Source: Thioclava sp. GXIMD2076
Lineage (GTDB): Bacteria > Pseudomonadota > Alphaproteobacteria > Rhodobacterales > Rhodobacteraceae
Assembly: GCF_037949795.1 (NCBI RefSeq)
Contig: NZ_CP149932.1
Coordinates: 2,035,001-2,099,000, forward strand
DNA: 64,000 bases
Reading direction: 5' to 3'
Part shown: positions 9,363 through 18,783 of the stretch, piece by piece
How positions within the stretch are numbered: the first letter of the stretch is position 1
How the letters are laid out: the number at the start of each line of letters is the position of its first letter
Translations under genes and position numbers: made by a program
The notes under the pieces: model-generated
Seen by the model: only the letters and a program-made list of their open reading frames with translations
Database searches by the model: none
Told to the model about the DNA's origin: nothing

Positions 9363-10055
9363 ATGACGCAGCCCAACCCCGAGATCACGCCGTCCGATAC
9401 GACGGAGGGGGATCATCTGGTCGAGAAGATCGCCCGCGAACTGAGCGCCTCTATCCTGTCGGGCACGCTGAAGCCGGGTGAGAGGCTGGCGGAGTCGGCC
9501 ATTGCGCGGCGGATGCAACTCTCGCGCGCACCGGTGCGCGAGGCGCTGCGTCTCCTCGAGCGCTCGCGTCTTGTGGCCTATCGCGCCAATCGCGGCTTCG
9601 TGGTGCGGCAGATGGACCCGGCAGAGATCGAGGCGCTTTACGATCTGCGCGTGGTCATCGAGACGGCCGCGATCCGCAGGCTGGTGGCCCGCGAGGAGCC
9701 CGAGTTGGCCGATCAGCTGCGGGCGCAGCTCGATCTGCTTTACGGGCTGTCGGGGACAGGGGTGACGCGCACCTCCTATGTGGATGCCGATCTGGGCTTC
9801 CACCGTCTGATCTGCGTGCTGTCGGGCAATCCGCGGCTGGCGGATGTGTTCGACCAGATCGCCGCGGAGGTGAAGCTGTGCATCAACCAGACGGGGCGCG
9901 AGCAGGACGGGCCGCGCCGGATCGCGGCCTCGCATGAACAGATCCTGACGCAGGTGATCGCCGCCGATCCCGAAGGCGCTGCGCAGGCGCTGACCGAGCA
10001 TCTGCAGGAGGCGGAGCGCATGATGCTGGCGCTTTTCGCACAGGCGGCCGAATGA
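9363..10055 (+). CDS. GntR-family transcriptional regulator, FadR/FCD subfamily
   Basis: A 230-residue regulator. ATG 9363 is preferred over the upstream in-frame start at 9243, because the extra 40 residues are atypical for the family. The N-terminal winged helix (about 20-85) has GTLKPGERLAESAIARRM and LSRAPVREALRLLE, the canonical GntR recognition helix. The C-terminal FCD domain shows the metal/ligand residues in DADLGFHRLICVLSGNPRL and SHEQILTQVIAADP. FCD regulators usually sense organic acids. The target is unknown; its position after the siderophore operon does not by itself imply iron control. Confidence 0.92.
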   Translation: MTQPNPEITPSDTTEGDHLVEKIARELSASILSGTLKPGERLAESAIARRMQLSRAPVREALRLLERSRLVAYRANRGFVVRQMDPAEIEALYDLRVVIETAAIRRLVAREEPELADQLRAQLDLLYGLSGTGVTRTSYVDADLGFHRLICVLSGNPRLADVFDQIAAEVKLCINQTGREQDGPRRIAASHEQILTQVIAADPEGAAQALTEHLQEAERMMLALFAQAAE

Positions 10056-10152
10056 AATCCTAGTGCAAGTGCTATGTGAAAAGACGTAGGGCAATCCCGA
10101 AATCTATGGCAGGATGTTTTTGTGGGATGCGTTGGCAACCGGAGGGGATGCC

Positions 10153-10686
10153 ATGACGGATGACGAGTTTATCATGACGCTTGCCGAGAAGGCAGGTTTG
10201 GGTCGGGCGGAGATCGGAATTCTGGGCGAGGCGCAGCTGGCCGAGGCTGAGGCGCGGATCGGTGTCGTGCCGCCAATGCTGCTTCTCAAGCTCTACCGCG
10301 CCATCTCGAATGGCGGGTTCGGGCCGATGCGCGGTCTGATGGGGCTGGGCGGCGGCGCCACCGATCGGGCGGGCTACACCGCCGACCGGTTGCATCAGCT
10401 TTACGCCGATCCCGATGATGGCAATCCCGCGCGTGACTGGCCCGTCGGGCTCCTGCCCATCTGCGAGGACGGGCAGGGCAGCTATATCTGCGTGGATTGT
10501 TTCGACGAGAGCCTGCATCTGTGGTCGCCCGAGGGCTGGGACCGCTCGCAGCCGCCGCAATCCGCGATTACGCCATTGGCCGAGGATCTGCGCGGCTGGC
10601 TCGGGGCATGGGCCGGAAGCCACTGCCCCGCGCTGGCGCATCTGCATGAAGTGCCGGCGGGATCTCTCTGTTTATCCGCACGCTAG
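10153..10686 (+). CDS. SMI1/KNR4-family (SUKH-like) protein
   Basis: A 177-residue cytoplasmic protein. ATG 10153 follows GGAGGGG at 10141, which decides against the longer start at 10114. The region VPPMLLLKLYRAISNGGFGP is the SMI1/KNR4 core (a helix, then the NGGFGP turn), followed by WPVGLLPICEDGQGSYICVD, also typical. Many SUKH proteins are immunity factors against toxins, but solitary ones occur with unknown roles. No toxin or secretion gene adjoins it. Function is unassigned. Confidence 0.75.
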   Translation: MTDDEFIMTLAEKAGLGRAEIGILGEAQLAEAEARIGVVPPMLLLKLYRAISNGGFGPMRGLMGLGGGATDRAGYTADRLHQLYADPDDGNPARDWPVGLLPICEDGQGSYICVDCFDESLHLWSPEGWDRSQPPQSAITPLAEDLRGWLGAWAGSHCPALAHLHEVPAGSLCLSAR

Positions 10687-10814
10687 GCGGAAATATGCGC
10701 AAGGATGCACGTTTTGCGCGGGGCCAGCCCCTTGTCATTCCGCCCGCTAACCGCTTTCGTGAGCGCGATTGAGCGGGGCCTTTGCGGAACCGACTGGTGA
10801 TTGGGGAAGAGACT

Positions 10815-11657
10815 ATGAAATTTCTGCGTTTTGGTGCTGAGGGACAAGAGAAGCCGGGTCTTCTGGATGAGGGCGGGCTGATCCGTGACCTGTCGGGGGT
10901 GATCAAGGATCTGACGCCCGATCAGCTCGGTGCCGAGGCGCTGGCCAAGCTGGCCGATCTTGATGTCGAGGCGCTGCCAGTTGTCGAGGGAGCCCCGCGT
11001 CTGGGTGTGCCGGTTGCAGGCATCCGCAAGGTGCTGGCCATCGGGCTCAACTATGCCGACCATGCCGCCGAGACCGGTGCCGTGCCACCAAAGGAGCCGA
11101 TGCTGTTTTCCAAAGCCATCACATCCATCTGCGGGCCCGATGATCCGACAGAGCTGCCTGCCTCGTCCACCCATCTCGATTGGGAGGTCGAGCTGGGCTT
11201 TGTCATCGGCACGCGGGCCAAGGCGATCCCTGCGGGCACGGGGCCTGATCATATTGCGGGCTATGTTCTGGCCAATGACTATTCCGAGCGCGAATGGCAG
11301 AAGGATCGGGCAGGCCAGTTCGTGAAGGGCAAGAGCCATGATACATTCTGCCCGCTCGGGCCCTGGCTGGTGACCCGTGACGAGGTTGCCGATCCGCAGG
11401 ATCTGGACATGTATCTGCGAGTGAATGGCGAGAGCCGCCAGAAGGGCAATACCTCCACCATGATCCACAAGGTCGCCTTCCTTGTGGATTACCTGAGCCA
11501 GTTCGTCACTCTGGAGCCGGGCGATGTGATCCTGACCGGCACCCCTCCGGGTGTGGGCGCGGGGATGAAGCCGCCGCGCTATCTGAAGGCGGGCGATATC
11601 GTGGAGCTGGGGATCGACGGGCTCGGGACACAGCGACACGAGGTGGTGGCGCTCTAG
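10815..11657 (+). CDS. Fumarylacetoacetate hydrolase (FAH) family protein
   Basis: A 280-residue enzyme of the FAH fold, the group that includes ureidoglycolate lyase, acylpyruvases and HpcE isomerases. ATG 10815 (after GGGAAGAG) is chosen over 10782. The short N-terminal region is followed by AIGLNYADHAAETG, the metal-ligand segment DWEVELGFVIG, KGKSHDTFCPLGPWLVT, and GDVILTGTPPGVGAGMKPP. These motifs are intact, so it should be active with a divalent metal. The closest feature match is to the ureidoglycolate lyase/2-hydroxyhepta-2,4-diene-1,7-dioate isomerase subgroup; the substrate is not certain. Confidence 0.9.
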   Translation: MKFLRFGAEGQEKPGLLDEGGLIRDLSGVIKDLTPDQLGAEALAKLADLDVEALPVVEGAPRLGVPVAGIRKVLAIGLNYADHAAETGAVPPKEPMLFSKAITSICGPDDPTELPASSTHLDWEVELGFVIGTRAKAIPAGTGPDHIAGYVLANDYSEREWQKDRAGQFVKGKSHDTFCPLGPWLVTRDEVADPQDLDMYLRVNGESRQKGNTSTMIHKVAFLVDYLSQFVTLEPGDVILTGTPPGVGAGMKPPRYLKAGDIVELGIDGLGTQRHEVVAL

Positions 11658-11658
11658 G

Positions 11659-12255
11659 ATGGCGCAGAGCGGCGGGTCGATGCGCCCGCCTTCGCGCAAG
11701 GAGCTGGCGGTCCGGTTCTGCGATGCGGGTCTCGAGGATGTGGAGGAGCTGGCGCAGCTGCATGTGCAGGCATGGCGCGACACCTATACCGGCCTTTTGC
11801 CGCAAGCCATGCTCGACCAGCTCGATCTGCGCCAGCGGATGACCCAGTGGCATAACGCGATCACCCATAAGGCAGGGCGCTCGGGGACTGGCGTAGTGTT
11901 GGCGCGGGCGGGCGGCGATCTTCTGGGGTTTGTCTCCTATGGTCCGCAGCGCGACGCCGATCTGGCGCTGAAGGGCTATGATGGCGAGATCGAGGCGCTT
12001 TATGTGCAGCGCAACGCCCAGGGGCGCGGGCTGGGCAGGGCGCTGCTGGGGCATGCGGGCACGCGGTTGCAGGCTGCGGGATTTGGCGCGGCAGCGCTCT
12101 GGGTGCTCGAGGCCAATGCGCCTGCCTGCGCCTTTTACGCGGCGATGGGGGCGGAGATCTGCGATACCCGCATCGAGCTACGCCCCGAGGCCACGCTTCA
12201 GGACCGCGCCTATGGCTGGCGCGATCTGGAGGCGCTGACGGCTGCTGGCGGCTGA
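11659..12255 (+). CDS. GNAT-family N-acetyltransferase
   Basis: A 198-residue protein whose ATG is one base after the stop of the FAH gene, suggesting co-transcription. The GNAT acetyl-CoA site is plain: IEALYVQRNAQGRGLGRALL (motif A, R/Q-x-x-G-x-G/A), followed by LWVLEANAPACAFYAAMGAE (motif B). The substrate is unknown. Confidence 0.9.
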   Translation: MAQSGGSMRPPSRKELAVRFCDAGLEDVEELAQLHVQAWRDTYTGLLPQAMLDQLDLRQRMTQWHNAITHKAGRSGTGVVLARAGGDLLGFVSYGPQRDADLALKGYDGEIEALYVQRNAQGRGLGRALLGHAGTRLQAAGFGAAALWVLEANAPACAFYAAMGAEICDTRIELRPEATLQDRAYGWRDLEALTAAGG

Positions 12256-12357
12256 GGGCAGGACGCGGGCTTGCCCCCGCCTCTTGCTCCGCCTCTTGCT
12301 CCCGGAGGAGTTTACTGTTTCTTTGCGCGTGCATGAGGGCATTCGGGGGGAGACAGC

Positions 12358-13275
12358 ATGAGCGCGGAGCCAAGACAGATCCAGAGATGGCAGTTGATCG
12401 CGGTGCTGGCTTTGCCGCCGCTCTTCTGGGCGGGCAATTTCATCGTAGCACGGGCGGCGCGCGATCTGGTGCCGCCCCTATCGCTTGTCTATGGTCGCTG
12501 GCTGATTGCGCTGGTGGTGCTGGCGCCGTTTGCATGGCATCATGTCAAGCGCGACTATGCGGGCTATCTGCGACATCCGTGGCTGGTGCTTGGCACCAGC
12601 GCGACCTCGGTCGTGGCCTTCAACACGCTGATCTATTGGGGGTTGCATTATACGCAGGCCACCAACGGGATGCTGCTCAATTCGACGATCCCCGTGCTGG
12701 TGATGCTGATCGGCGCGCTGGCCTTCGGTCAGCGGTTGCGGCTGTGGCAGGGGGTCGGGCTGATCCTGTCGCTGCTCGGGGTATCCATCGTGATCCTTGG
12801 CGGAGAAATCGCGCGGCTCGCAGACCTCGCCTTCAACAAGGGCGATCTGATGATCTTCGGAGCAATGGTCGCATGGGCCCTCTATACGCTCTGGCTGACC
12901 CGCATTCCCGCCGAGATCAGCCGCATCGGGCTTCTGGCAGTGCAGATCGTGATCGGCCTTGCCATTCTCACGCCGTTCTGGGTCTGGGATCTGGCGCAGG
13001 GCCATCTGCCGGTGATGGTGCCGCAGGCCGCATGGGCGGTGGCCTTTGTCGGGATCGTGCCATCGCTCGGCGCCTTCCTTCTCTATATGCAGGCGGTGCG
13101 GCTTGCAGGCTCCGGGCGGGCCTCGCAATCGATCCATCTCATCCCGCTTTACGGGGTGATCCTGTCTTCGTTGTTTCTGGGCGAACATCTGCATCCCTAC
13201 CATCTGGCAGGCTTCGTGCTGATCCTCGGTGGGATCATTCTGGCCGCCCGTGCGGGAAGGGCGGCCCGCGGCTGA
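12358..13275 (+). CDS. DMT-superfamily transporter, EamA family
   Basis: A 305-residue inner-membrane protein with ten hydrophobic segments arranged as two EamA repeats (about residues 10-140 and 155-300). Each repeat shows typical turns, for example FWAGNFIVARAARDLVPPLS and the final LIPLYGVILSSLFLGEHLHP. Family members export amino acids or other metabolites; the substrate cannot be given. GGGGAGAC precedes the start. Confidence 0.92.
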   Translation: MSAEPRQIQRWQLIAVLALPPLFWAGNFIVARAARDLVPPLSLVYGRWLIALVVLAPFAWHHVKRDYAGYLRHPWLVLGTSATSVVAFNTLIYWGLHYTQATNGMLLNSTIPVLVMLIGALAFGQRLRLWQGVGLILSLLGVSIVILGGEIARLADLAFNKGDLMIFGAMVAWALYTLWLTRIPAEISRIGLLAVQIVIGLAILTPFWVWDLAQGHLPVMVPQAAWAVAFVGIVPSLGAFLLYMQAVRLAGSGRASQSIHLIPLYGVILSSLFLGEHLHPYHLAGFVLILGGIILAARAGRAARG

Positions 13276-13373
13276 GCCGCTGGCGCGCGCGGCCTTTGTG
13301 CCACAGGCCAAGGGCTGCATACCCGCCCGCGCCATGCGGAGCGCTTGCCTGATCCTGCGTGTTGGGCTTATGC

Positions 13374-13388
13374 TTAAATCAACCTTAA
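13374..13388. promoter_or_regulatory. CtrA-like binding site TTAA-N7-TTAA
   Basis: Two perfect TTAA half-sites (13374-13377 and 13385-13388) are separated by exactly 7 bases, the alphaproteobacterial CtrA consensus. The site ends 41 bases before the ATG of the VasI-like gene, where a promoter would be expected. Confidence 0.45.
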
Positions 13389-13429
13389 AGAGTGCCGCTG
13401 GTCTTGCCCGTCTGTCGCAGGAGCCCAAG

Positions 13430-14758
13430 ATGCCCTTCGTTGCGTTCAACGCCCCCGATCGCCGCCGGTTCTCGGTATGGCATCGCCTCTCCGTGTTTCT
13501 GTGCATGGCCATCGCTGTGTCGGGGGTTCCCCGGTCCGGGGGGGCGCAAGAGGCCATGCTGCGGATCCCCGGTCCGTTGGACGGGCGCATCCTGTCTGTG
13601 ACCTTTGAGGGGCAGGGCGAGCCCATCCAGCTATCCGAGCGGGCGATCCTTGCGGGCGGAGTGCAGACCGGTCTGGCACGGGTCGGGGTGCTGTCCGGGC
13701 CTGACGGGCCCTTGCAACCTACGGCGCTTTACGCGGTCGAGGGCGATCTTCCAGCGGGCTTCGGGCGCTGTGCCGATGGCCCTGCGGCGTTTCTGGCGCT
13801 ACGCCGCGACAAGGGGAGCACCGCGCTGAGCGGCTTCGTGTTCGAGGCGCGCCCGCGGTTGGCCATGGCGCGCGGTGAGGGGCTTTGCGCGCGCGTCACG
13901 CTGAATACGCCGCTGCCGCCCGATCCGGCTCGGGCCGAGCCTGATCCGGTGGATATAGCGATGGTCTCGACTATGGATAGGCTCACTCCGGTGGCCAATA
14001 TGGTGGAGACCGATATGGTCGAGGAGATCGGCAGTGCGGCCCCCGATCCTGCGCTGATGGCGGGGCAGCTATCGCACGGGCTGCTGGCCGAGCTGGACCC
14101 GTATCGTCCCAAACTCTCTTCCGCAAGAGAACCGGAGCCGGCCGCTGAACCTGCCATCTCCGATGCTGTCACTAAGCAGGCTGCGTCCTCCGAGGAGCGC
14201 CTTGCCGCGCTGGCCATGCGGCCGGGCGCCGCGACCGCTACGTTGCCCGATGCCGCGCCGGGGCCGGATGGCGGCCCCGCGCCCGAACCGGTTGCGCAGA
14301 CGCCCGCCTCCAAAGGCGCATGGCGCGTGATCGAGGCCCGTGATGCGCGTGACCTGCCGCAGGTCGCGCTGGTGCTTGAGGCAAGCGAGACACTTGGGGG
14401 CAATGGCGAGCAGGCAAAGCTGGTGGCGCGCTGCATGGGCAACCAGACGGCCCTGTTCGCGGTCTGGCCCAAGGGGTTTTCCGGCGATGCACGCGCCGGT
14501 TTCCTGACCGAACGTGACGTGATCCTGCAGATCGATGATGCCCGTCCCGAAAGCCAGATCTGGGAGCTCTGGCCCACGCAGGACGCCACCTATGCGCCGG
14601 GCTTTCCGGGCGATCTGCTGCGCAGCCTGCAGGCGGCAAAGCAGCTGACCCTGCGCACGGCCAATGTCGCAGGTGGCCCGCTGGAGGCGCGTTTTGATCT
14701 GGCGGGGCTTGCCGGGCATCTGCCTGTTCTGGCTGCGCCCTGCCGCTGGACGCCCTGA
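13430..14758 (+). CDS. Exported protein with VasI/TagO-like C-terminal domain
   Basis: A 442-residue protein. ATG 13430 follows CAGGAG and yields a hydrophobic N-terminal segment (about residues 20-40, SVFLCMAIAVSG). The central part (about 180-300) is Ala/Pro/Glu-rich and low in complexity. The C-terminal 130 residues run from KGAWRVIEARDARDLPQV through LVARCMGNQTALFAVWP to ARFDLAGLAGHLPVLAAPCRW. They resemble the VasI/TagO family of type VI secretion-associated proteins, including the two conserved cysteines and the terminal C-x-W. No other T6SS gene is in the window, so a T6SS role is doubtful. A CtrA-like site lies just upstream. Confidence 0.6.
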   Translation: MPFVAFNAPDRRRFSVWHRLSVFLCMAIAVSGVPRSGGAQEAMLRIPGPLDGRILSVTFEGQGEPIQLSERAILAGGVQTGLARVGVLSGPDGPLQPTALYAVEGDLPAGFGRCADGPAAFLALRRDKGSTALSGFVFEARPRLAMARGEGLCARVTLNTPLPPDPARAEPDPVDIAMVSTMDRLTPVANMVETDMVEEIGSAAPDPALMAGQLSHGLLAELDPYRPKLSSAREPEPAAEPAISDAVTKQAASSEERLAALAMRPGAATATLPDAAPGPDGGPAPEPVAQTPASKGAWRVIEARDARDLPQVALVLEASETLGGNGEQAKLVARCMGNQTALFAVWPKGFSGDARAGFLTERDVILQIDDARPESQIWELWPTQDATYAPGFPGDLLRSLQAAKQLTLRTANVAGGPLEARFDLAGLAGHLPVLAAPCRWTP

Positions 14759-14862
14759 GTGACTGTGCATCTGCGCGCATATTCTGCGGGATCCGCGCGA
14801 TTTGCACGGTTTTCGCGGGCGGGTCGGCTGCACAGATTATGGGCCAAAGCAGGAGATGACTG

Positions 14863-15858
14863 ATGGTCCCTTATTCCGTTCTCGATCTTTCGCCTATCGC
14901 AGAGGGTCAGACCGCCGCCGACGCGCTGCGCCATTCGGGCGAGCTGGGCGCGCATGCCGAGCGCTTGGGCTATACCCGTTACTGGTTGGCCGAGCATCAT
15001 AATTCAACCGGCATCGCCTCTGCCGCGACAGCCCTCGTGATCGGCCATGTGGCCGCGCAAACCAAGACTTTGCGTGTAGGCTCGGGGGGGATCATGCTGC
15101 CCAATCACGCGCCGCTGATGGTGGCCGAAGCCTTCGGCACGCTCCATGCACTCTATGGCGACCGGATCGATCTGGGTGTCGGGCGTGCGCCGGGCACTGA
15201 CCAGCGCACCATGCAGGCGCTGCGCCGCGGGATGTCGGTGGACCGCTTCCCCGAGGATGTGGTCGAGCTGATCGGCTTCCTTGGGCCGATGCAGGAGGGC
15301 CAGCCGGTGCGGGCCGTGCCGGGGGCGGGGTCCAATATTCCGGTCTGGATCCTTGGCTCGTCACTCTACGGGGCGCAACTGGCCGCGCATCTGGGGTTGC
15401 CCTATGCCTTTGCCAGCCATTTCGCGCCCGATGCGCTCGAACAGGCGATCGAGATCTACCGCGACCGCTTCCAGCCCGGCATGACGGCCAAGCCGCATTT
15501 CATGCTGGCGCTCAACCTCTTTGCCGCCGATACCGACGAGGAGGCGCAGCTTCTGCGTTCGTCGATGATGCAGGGTTTCGTCAACCTGCGCCGAGGGCAG
15601 GCGGGGCCGTTGCCCGCGCCGGTCGCCGATCTCTCCACCGTGGCCAGCGAGCCGGAACTGCGTCAGGCCTCCCACCAGCTGTCGATGTCGGCGGTGGGCC
15701 GCCCGGAGACGGTCGAACGCCAGCTTGCGATGTATATCGAGCGCTACCGCCCCGACGAGGTGATCCTCAACGGCCAGATCCACGACCATGCCGCGCGGCT
15801 CAGGAGCTTCGAGATCGGTGCGCAGGCCATGCAGAACCTCGCGAAGGTCGCGGCCTGA
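14863..15858 (+). CDS. LLM-class flavin-dependent oxidoreductase
   Basis: A 331-residue luciferase-like TIM-barrel protein starting after AGGAGA. It contains [39 protein letters not shown] and [12 protein letters not shown], the hallmarks of the MsnO8/YhbW-like group, and the C-terminal [11 protein letters not shown]. It is expected to use reduced flavin. Substrate unknown; encoded alone. Confidence 0.92.
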   Translation: MVPYSVLDLSPIAEGQTAADALRHSGELGAHAERLGYTRYWLAEHHNSTGIASAATALVIGHVAAQTKTLRVGSGGIMLPNHAPLMVAEAFGTLHALYGDRIDLGVGRAPGTDQRTMQALRRGMSVDRFPEDVVELIGFLGPMQEGQPVRAVPGAGSNIPVWILGSSLYGAQLAAHLGLPYAFASHFAPDALEQAIEIYRDRFQPGMTAKPHFMLALNLFAADTDEEAQLLRSSMMQGFVNLRRGQAGPLPAPVADLSTVASEPELRQASHQLSMSAVGRPETVERQLAMYIERYRPDEVILNGQIHDHAARLRSFEIGAQAMQNLAKVAA

Positions 15859-15995
15859 CGGTCCCCATGCAGACCGGAGGGGCATCTCGCCCCGACCGGT
15901 CCGCAGCGGGGCTCGATGCCGCGCAAGGACCGCGCTCCCCATCGGGGCCGCCCCCGTGGTCGCCCCCGTGGTCTGGCCTGCGCGGCCCAAACCTC

Positions 15996-16024
15996 TTGCT
16001 TTCCCCCCCTCTCTCCGCTAAGGG
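15996..16024 (+). promoter_or_regulatory. Predicted rpsF operon promoter
   Basis: TTGCTT (15996-16001) and TAAGGG (16019-16024) are 17 bases apart, followed by a 101-base leader to rpsF. The -10 is a weak match to consensus. The C-rich spacer is unusual. The preceding bases contain a tandem copy of CCCCCGTGGTC. Confidence 0.35.
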
Positions 16025-16125
16025 AGGCGGACTTCCGCAGTTCAATTGAACCGGCGTAGCCTCTCGTGGCAGGATGCGGATAGTGTCGCCTGCCTATGAA
16101 GCCGCCTTATGAAACAGGAGAAGCC

Positions 16126-16479
16126 ATGCCCCTTTACGAGCATGTCCTCATCGCGCGTCAGGATCTGTCCAACGCGCAGGCCGAAGGCCTTGTCGAACAT
16201 TTCTCCACGGTCCTTTCGGATAACGGCGGCAAAGTCGTTGAATCCGAATATTGGGGCGTGAAGACCATGGCCTACAAGATCAACAAGAACCGCAAAGGCC
16301 ACTACGCCTTCCTGAAAACGGATGCCCCCTCGGCTGCCGTTCAGGAAATGGAACGCCTGTGCCGCCTGCATGACGATGTCATGCGCGTGCTGACCATCAA
16401 GGTCGACGAGCACGAGGAAGGCCCGTCGGTTCAGATGCAAAAACGTGATGACCGTGAAGGTCGTCGTGAGCGTCGTTGA
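16126..16479 (+). CDS. rpsF: 30S ribosomal protein S6
   Basis: A 117-residue S6 (MPLYEHVLIARQDLSNAQ..., then YWGVKTMAYKINKNRKGHY). ATG 16126 after ACAGGAGA is preferred over the in-frame 16096. It binds 16S rRNA with S18, its operon neighbour. The basic Arg-rich tail (DDREGRRERR) is typical for alphaproteobacteria. Codon use is that of a highly expressed gene. Confidence 0.97.
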   Translation: MPLYEHVLIARQDLSNAQAEGLVEHFSTVLSDNGGKVVESEYWGVKTMAYKINKNRKGHYAFLKTDAPSAAVQEMERLCRLHDDVMRVLTIKVDEHEEGPSVQMQKRDDREGRRERR

Positions 16480-16500
16480 TAGATTAGGGGACTGAAAACC

Positions 16501-16725
16501 ATGGCAAAACCGTTTTTCCGTCGTCGTAAAGTGTGCCCGTTCTCCGGCGAGAACGCACCGAAAATCGACTACAAAGACACCCGTCTGCTGCAGCGCTACA
16601 TCTCTGAGCGCGGCAAAATCGTTCCGGCACGCATCACCGCAGTGTCGGCAAAGAAGCAGCGTGAACTGGCCCGCGCCATCAAGCGCGCCCGCTTCCTCGC
16701 TCTGCTGCCCTACGCTGTGAAGTAA
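16501..16725 (+). CDS. rpsR: 30S ribosomal protein S18
   Basis: A 74-residue S18 with the family core [20 protein letters not shown] and [10 protein letters not shown]. It sits 21 bases after rpsF and 13 before rplI. The N-terminal [10 protein letters not shown] is conserved. Confidence 0.98.
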   Translation: MAKPFFRRRKVCPFSGENAPKIDYKDTRLLQRYISERGKIVPARITAVSAKKQRELARAIKRARFLALLPYAVK

Positions 16726-16738
16726 GGAGAACATCACT

Positions 16739-17344
16739 ATGGAAGTTATCCTTCTCGAGCGCGTCGCAAAGCTGGGCCAAATGGGTGACGTTGTCACCGT
16801 GAAGCCGGGCTACGGCCGCAACTACCTCCTGCCGCAAGGCAAGGCGCTGCGCGCTTCCGAAGCGAACATCAAGTCCTTCGAAGCCCAGAAAGCCCAACTG
16901 GAAGCCCGCAACCTCGAGACCAAGAAAGAGGCGGAAGCCCTTTCGGCCAAGCTCGACGGTCAGCAGTTTGTCGTGATTCGTTCGGCTTCGGACGGCGGCA
17001 ACCTCTACGGTTCGGTCACCACCCGTGACATCGCGACCGTTGCAACCGAAGAAGGCTTCTCGGTCGACCGCAAGCAGGTCATCATCCGTCTGCCGATCAA
17101 GGTTCTTGGTCTGCACGAGGTTGAAGTCCATCTGCACCCCGAAGTGCATGCAGTGATCTCGATCAACGTTGCACGTTCGGCTGAAGAAGCAGAACTGCAA
17201 GCCTCGGGCAAATCGATCCAGGAACTGGCAGCGGAAGAAGAAGCCGCCGCAGATTTCGAAATCTCGAACCTGTTCGACGATCTCGGTGCTGCTGGCCGCG
17301 ACGACGAAGACGAAGCACCTGCTGCAGAAGCAGAAGAGAAGTAA
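16739..17344 (+). CDS. rplI: 50S ribosomal protein L9
   Basis: A 201-residue L9. The N-terminal domain has [19 protein letters not shown] and [18 protein letters not shown], followed by the long connecting helix (about 45-75) and the C-terminal domain ([11 protein letters not shown]...[13 protein letters not shown]). A 50-residue acidic, Ala/Glu-rich C-terminal extension goes beyond the E. coli protein (149 aa), as usual in this clade. AAGGAGA precedes the ATG. Last gene of the operon. Confidence 0.97.
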   Translation: MEVILLERVAKLGQMGDVVTVKPGYGRNYLLPQGKALRASEANIKSFEAQKAQLEARNLETKKEAEALSAKLDGQQFVVIRSASDGGNLYGSVTTRDIATVATEEGFSVDRKQVIIRLPIKVLGLHEVEVHLHPEVHAVISINVARSAEEAELQASGKSIQELAAEEEAAADFEISNLFDDLGAAGRDDEDEAPAAEAEEK

Positions 17345-17366
17345 TCTCTTTCTTCGTGTCATCTGG

Positions 17367-17398
17367 AAAACCGCGCCTCTCGGGGCGCGGTTTTTCTT
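17367..17398 (+). terminator. Rho-independent terminator after rplI
   Basis: A 7-bp G+C stem CCGCGCC/GGCGCGG (17371-17377 with 17384-17390), extended by four A-T pairs, is followed by TTTTTCTTT. Confidence 0.85.
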
Positions 17399-17478
17399 TA
17401 TATGGAGGTTGTTAGCAGTTAGAGGGAACCCGCATCGCCTGATCGGGTTGAGCCTTCGGATAACGGAACAAGACCCTC

Positions 17479-18636
17479 ATGACTGACCATCGCCCCAAAC
17501 GTGTCCTCGCGCAGCTCCTCGTGGGCGCCCTTGCGTTACGGCAGGTCCTTGCCAAGGTCAGCCCCCCCAAGGAGGCCCCCCCTATGCCCGAAACACAAGA
17601 CCGCGCCCCGCTTCTCGAGGCCCCGCTGCTCGAGGGGCGTGTGGCGCAAGCCCCGCCCGAGCCCGCGTCCCGTTATGACAACCCCGAGGATCGTGCCGTA
17701 GGGCGACAGGCCACGGGGCCGTTCTCGATGGGGCTGCGCGCATGGAGCGCCGTTCTGATGCGCACCAAGGCGCAGATTACCGAGGACCGTGTTCTGGCTG
17801 TTGCCGCCGGCGTGACCTTCTACTCGATCCTTGCGCTCTTCCCCGCGCTGACCGCGCTGGTATCGATCTTCGGCTTCTTCGCCGATCGCAACGAGGTCCT
17901 CTCGATGCTCGACGAGGTGGCACGCTTCGTCCCCCCCGAGGCGCTTTCGCTGATCCGTTCTCAGCTCGAGGGCCTTATCGGCACAGACCAGACGGCGCTT
18001 GGCTGGACTTCGGTGATCGGGATCGGGCTGGCGCTCTGGACCGCCAATGGCGGAATGAAGGCGCTGATCGAGGCGCTCAATGTCGCCTATAACCAGCGTG
18101 AGAGCCGCAATTTCCTCTGGATGAATCTCGTTGGGCTCGGCATGACGATCGGCGCGATCATCTTTGTCTGTGTGCTGATCCTTGCCGCCGCCGTTCTGCC
18201 CGCCGTTCTGGCCTTCCTGCCGCATATTCCGGGCTGGGGGCTCTTGGTGCTTGTTATCCGCTGGCCGATCATGGCGGGGGTGCTGGTGCTGGCGCTCTCT
18301 ATGCTCTATCGCATGGCGCCCAACCGCACATCGCCGCGTTTTATCTGGGTGCTGCCCGGCGCTCTTGTGGGCTCGATCCTGCTTCTGCTCTCCAGCTGGG
18401 GCTTTTCGTTCTATACCTCGAATTTCGGCAATTACTCGGCCACCTATGGCTCGATCGGGGCCGTTGTCGTGCTGATGATGTGGATCTGGATCGCCACGAT
18501 TGCGGTGATGCTGGGGGCCGAGCTGAATTCCGAGGCCGAGCGCCAGACCGCGCGCGACAGCACCGTCGGGCCCGCGCGCGATCTGGGCAACCGTCAGGCG
18601 CAGGCCGCCGACAGTCTCGCCGAGACCCGCCCCTGA
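17479..18636 (+). CDS. YihY/virulence factor BrkB family membrane protein
   Basis: A 385-residue inner-membrane protein with a Pro-rich cytoplasmic N-terminus (about 1-85), then six membrane segments. It carries the family features: AGVTFYSILALFPALTALVS in TM1, the amphipathic stretch LGWTSVIGIGLALWTANGGM, YRMAPNRTSPRF, and NYSATYGSIGAVVVLMMWIW near the end. These proteins were once annotated as RNase BN in error. The molecular function is unknown. An alternative start is at 17584. Confidence 0.9.
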   Translation: MTDHRPKRVLAQLLVGALALRQVLAKVSPPKEAPPMPETQDRAPLLEAPLLEGRVAQAPPEPASRYDNPEDRAVGRQATGPFSMGLRAWSAVLMRTKAQITEDRVLAVAAGVTFYSILALFPALTALVSIFGFFADRNEVLSMLDEVARFVPPEALSLIRSQLEGLIGTDQTALGWTSVIGIGLALWTANGGMKALIEALNVAYNQRESRNFLWMNLVGLGMTIGAIIFVCVLILAAAVLPAVLAFLPHIPGWGLLVLVIRWPIMAGVLVLALSMLYRMAPNRTSPRFIWVLPGALVGSILLLLSSWGFSFYTSNFGNYSATYGSIGAVVVLMMWIWIATIAVMLGAELNSEAERQTARDSTVGPARDLGNRQAQAADSLAETRP

Positions 18637-18783
18637 TCCGGCCCAGTTCCGTAGGGTCATCGCCATTCCCGTGTAACTTCATGCTGTTGGCGGTTTTGCG
18701 GCCAAATCTCGCCTTAGTTATTCATTAGAGTTTCTTCTGGACGGCGGCAGATCCGATTGCTGCCGCTAACGGAGGCTTTGCTC

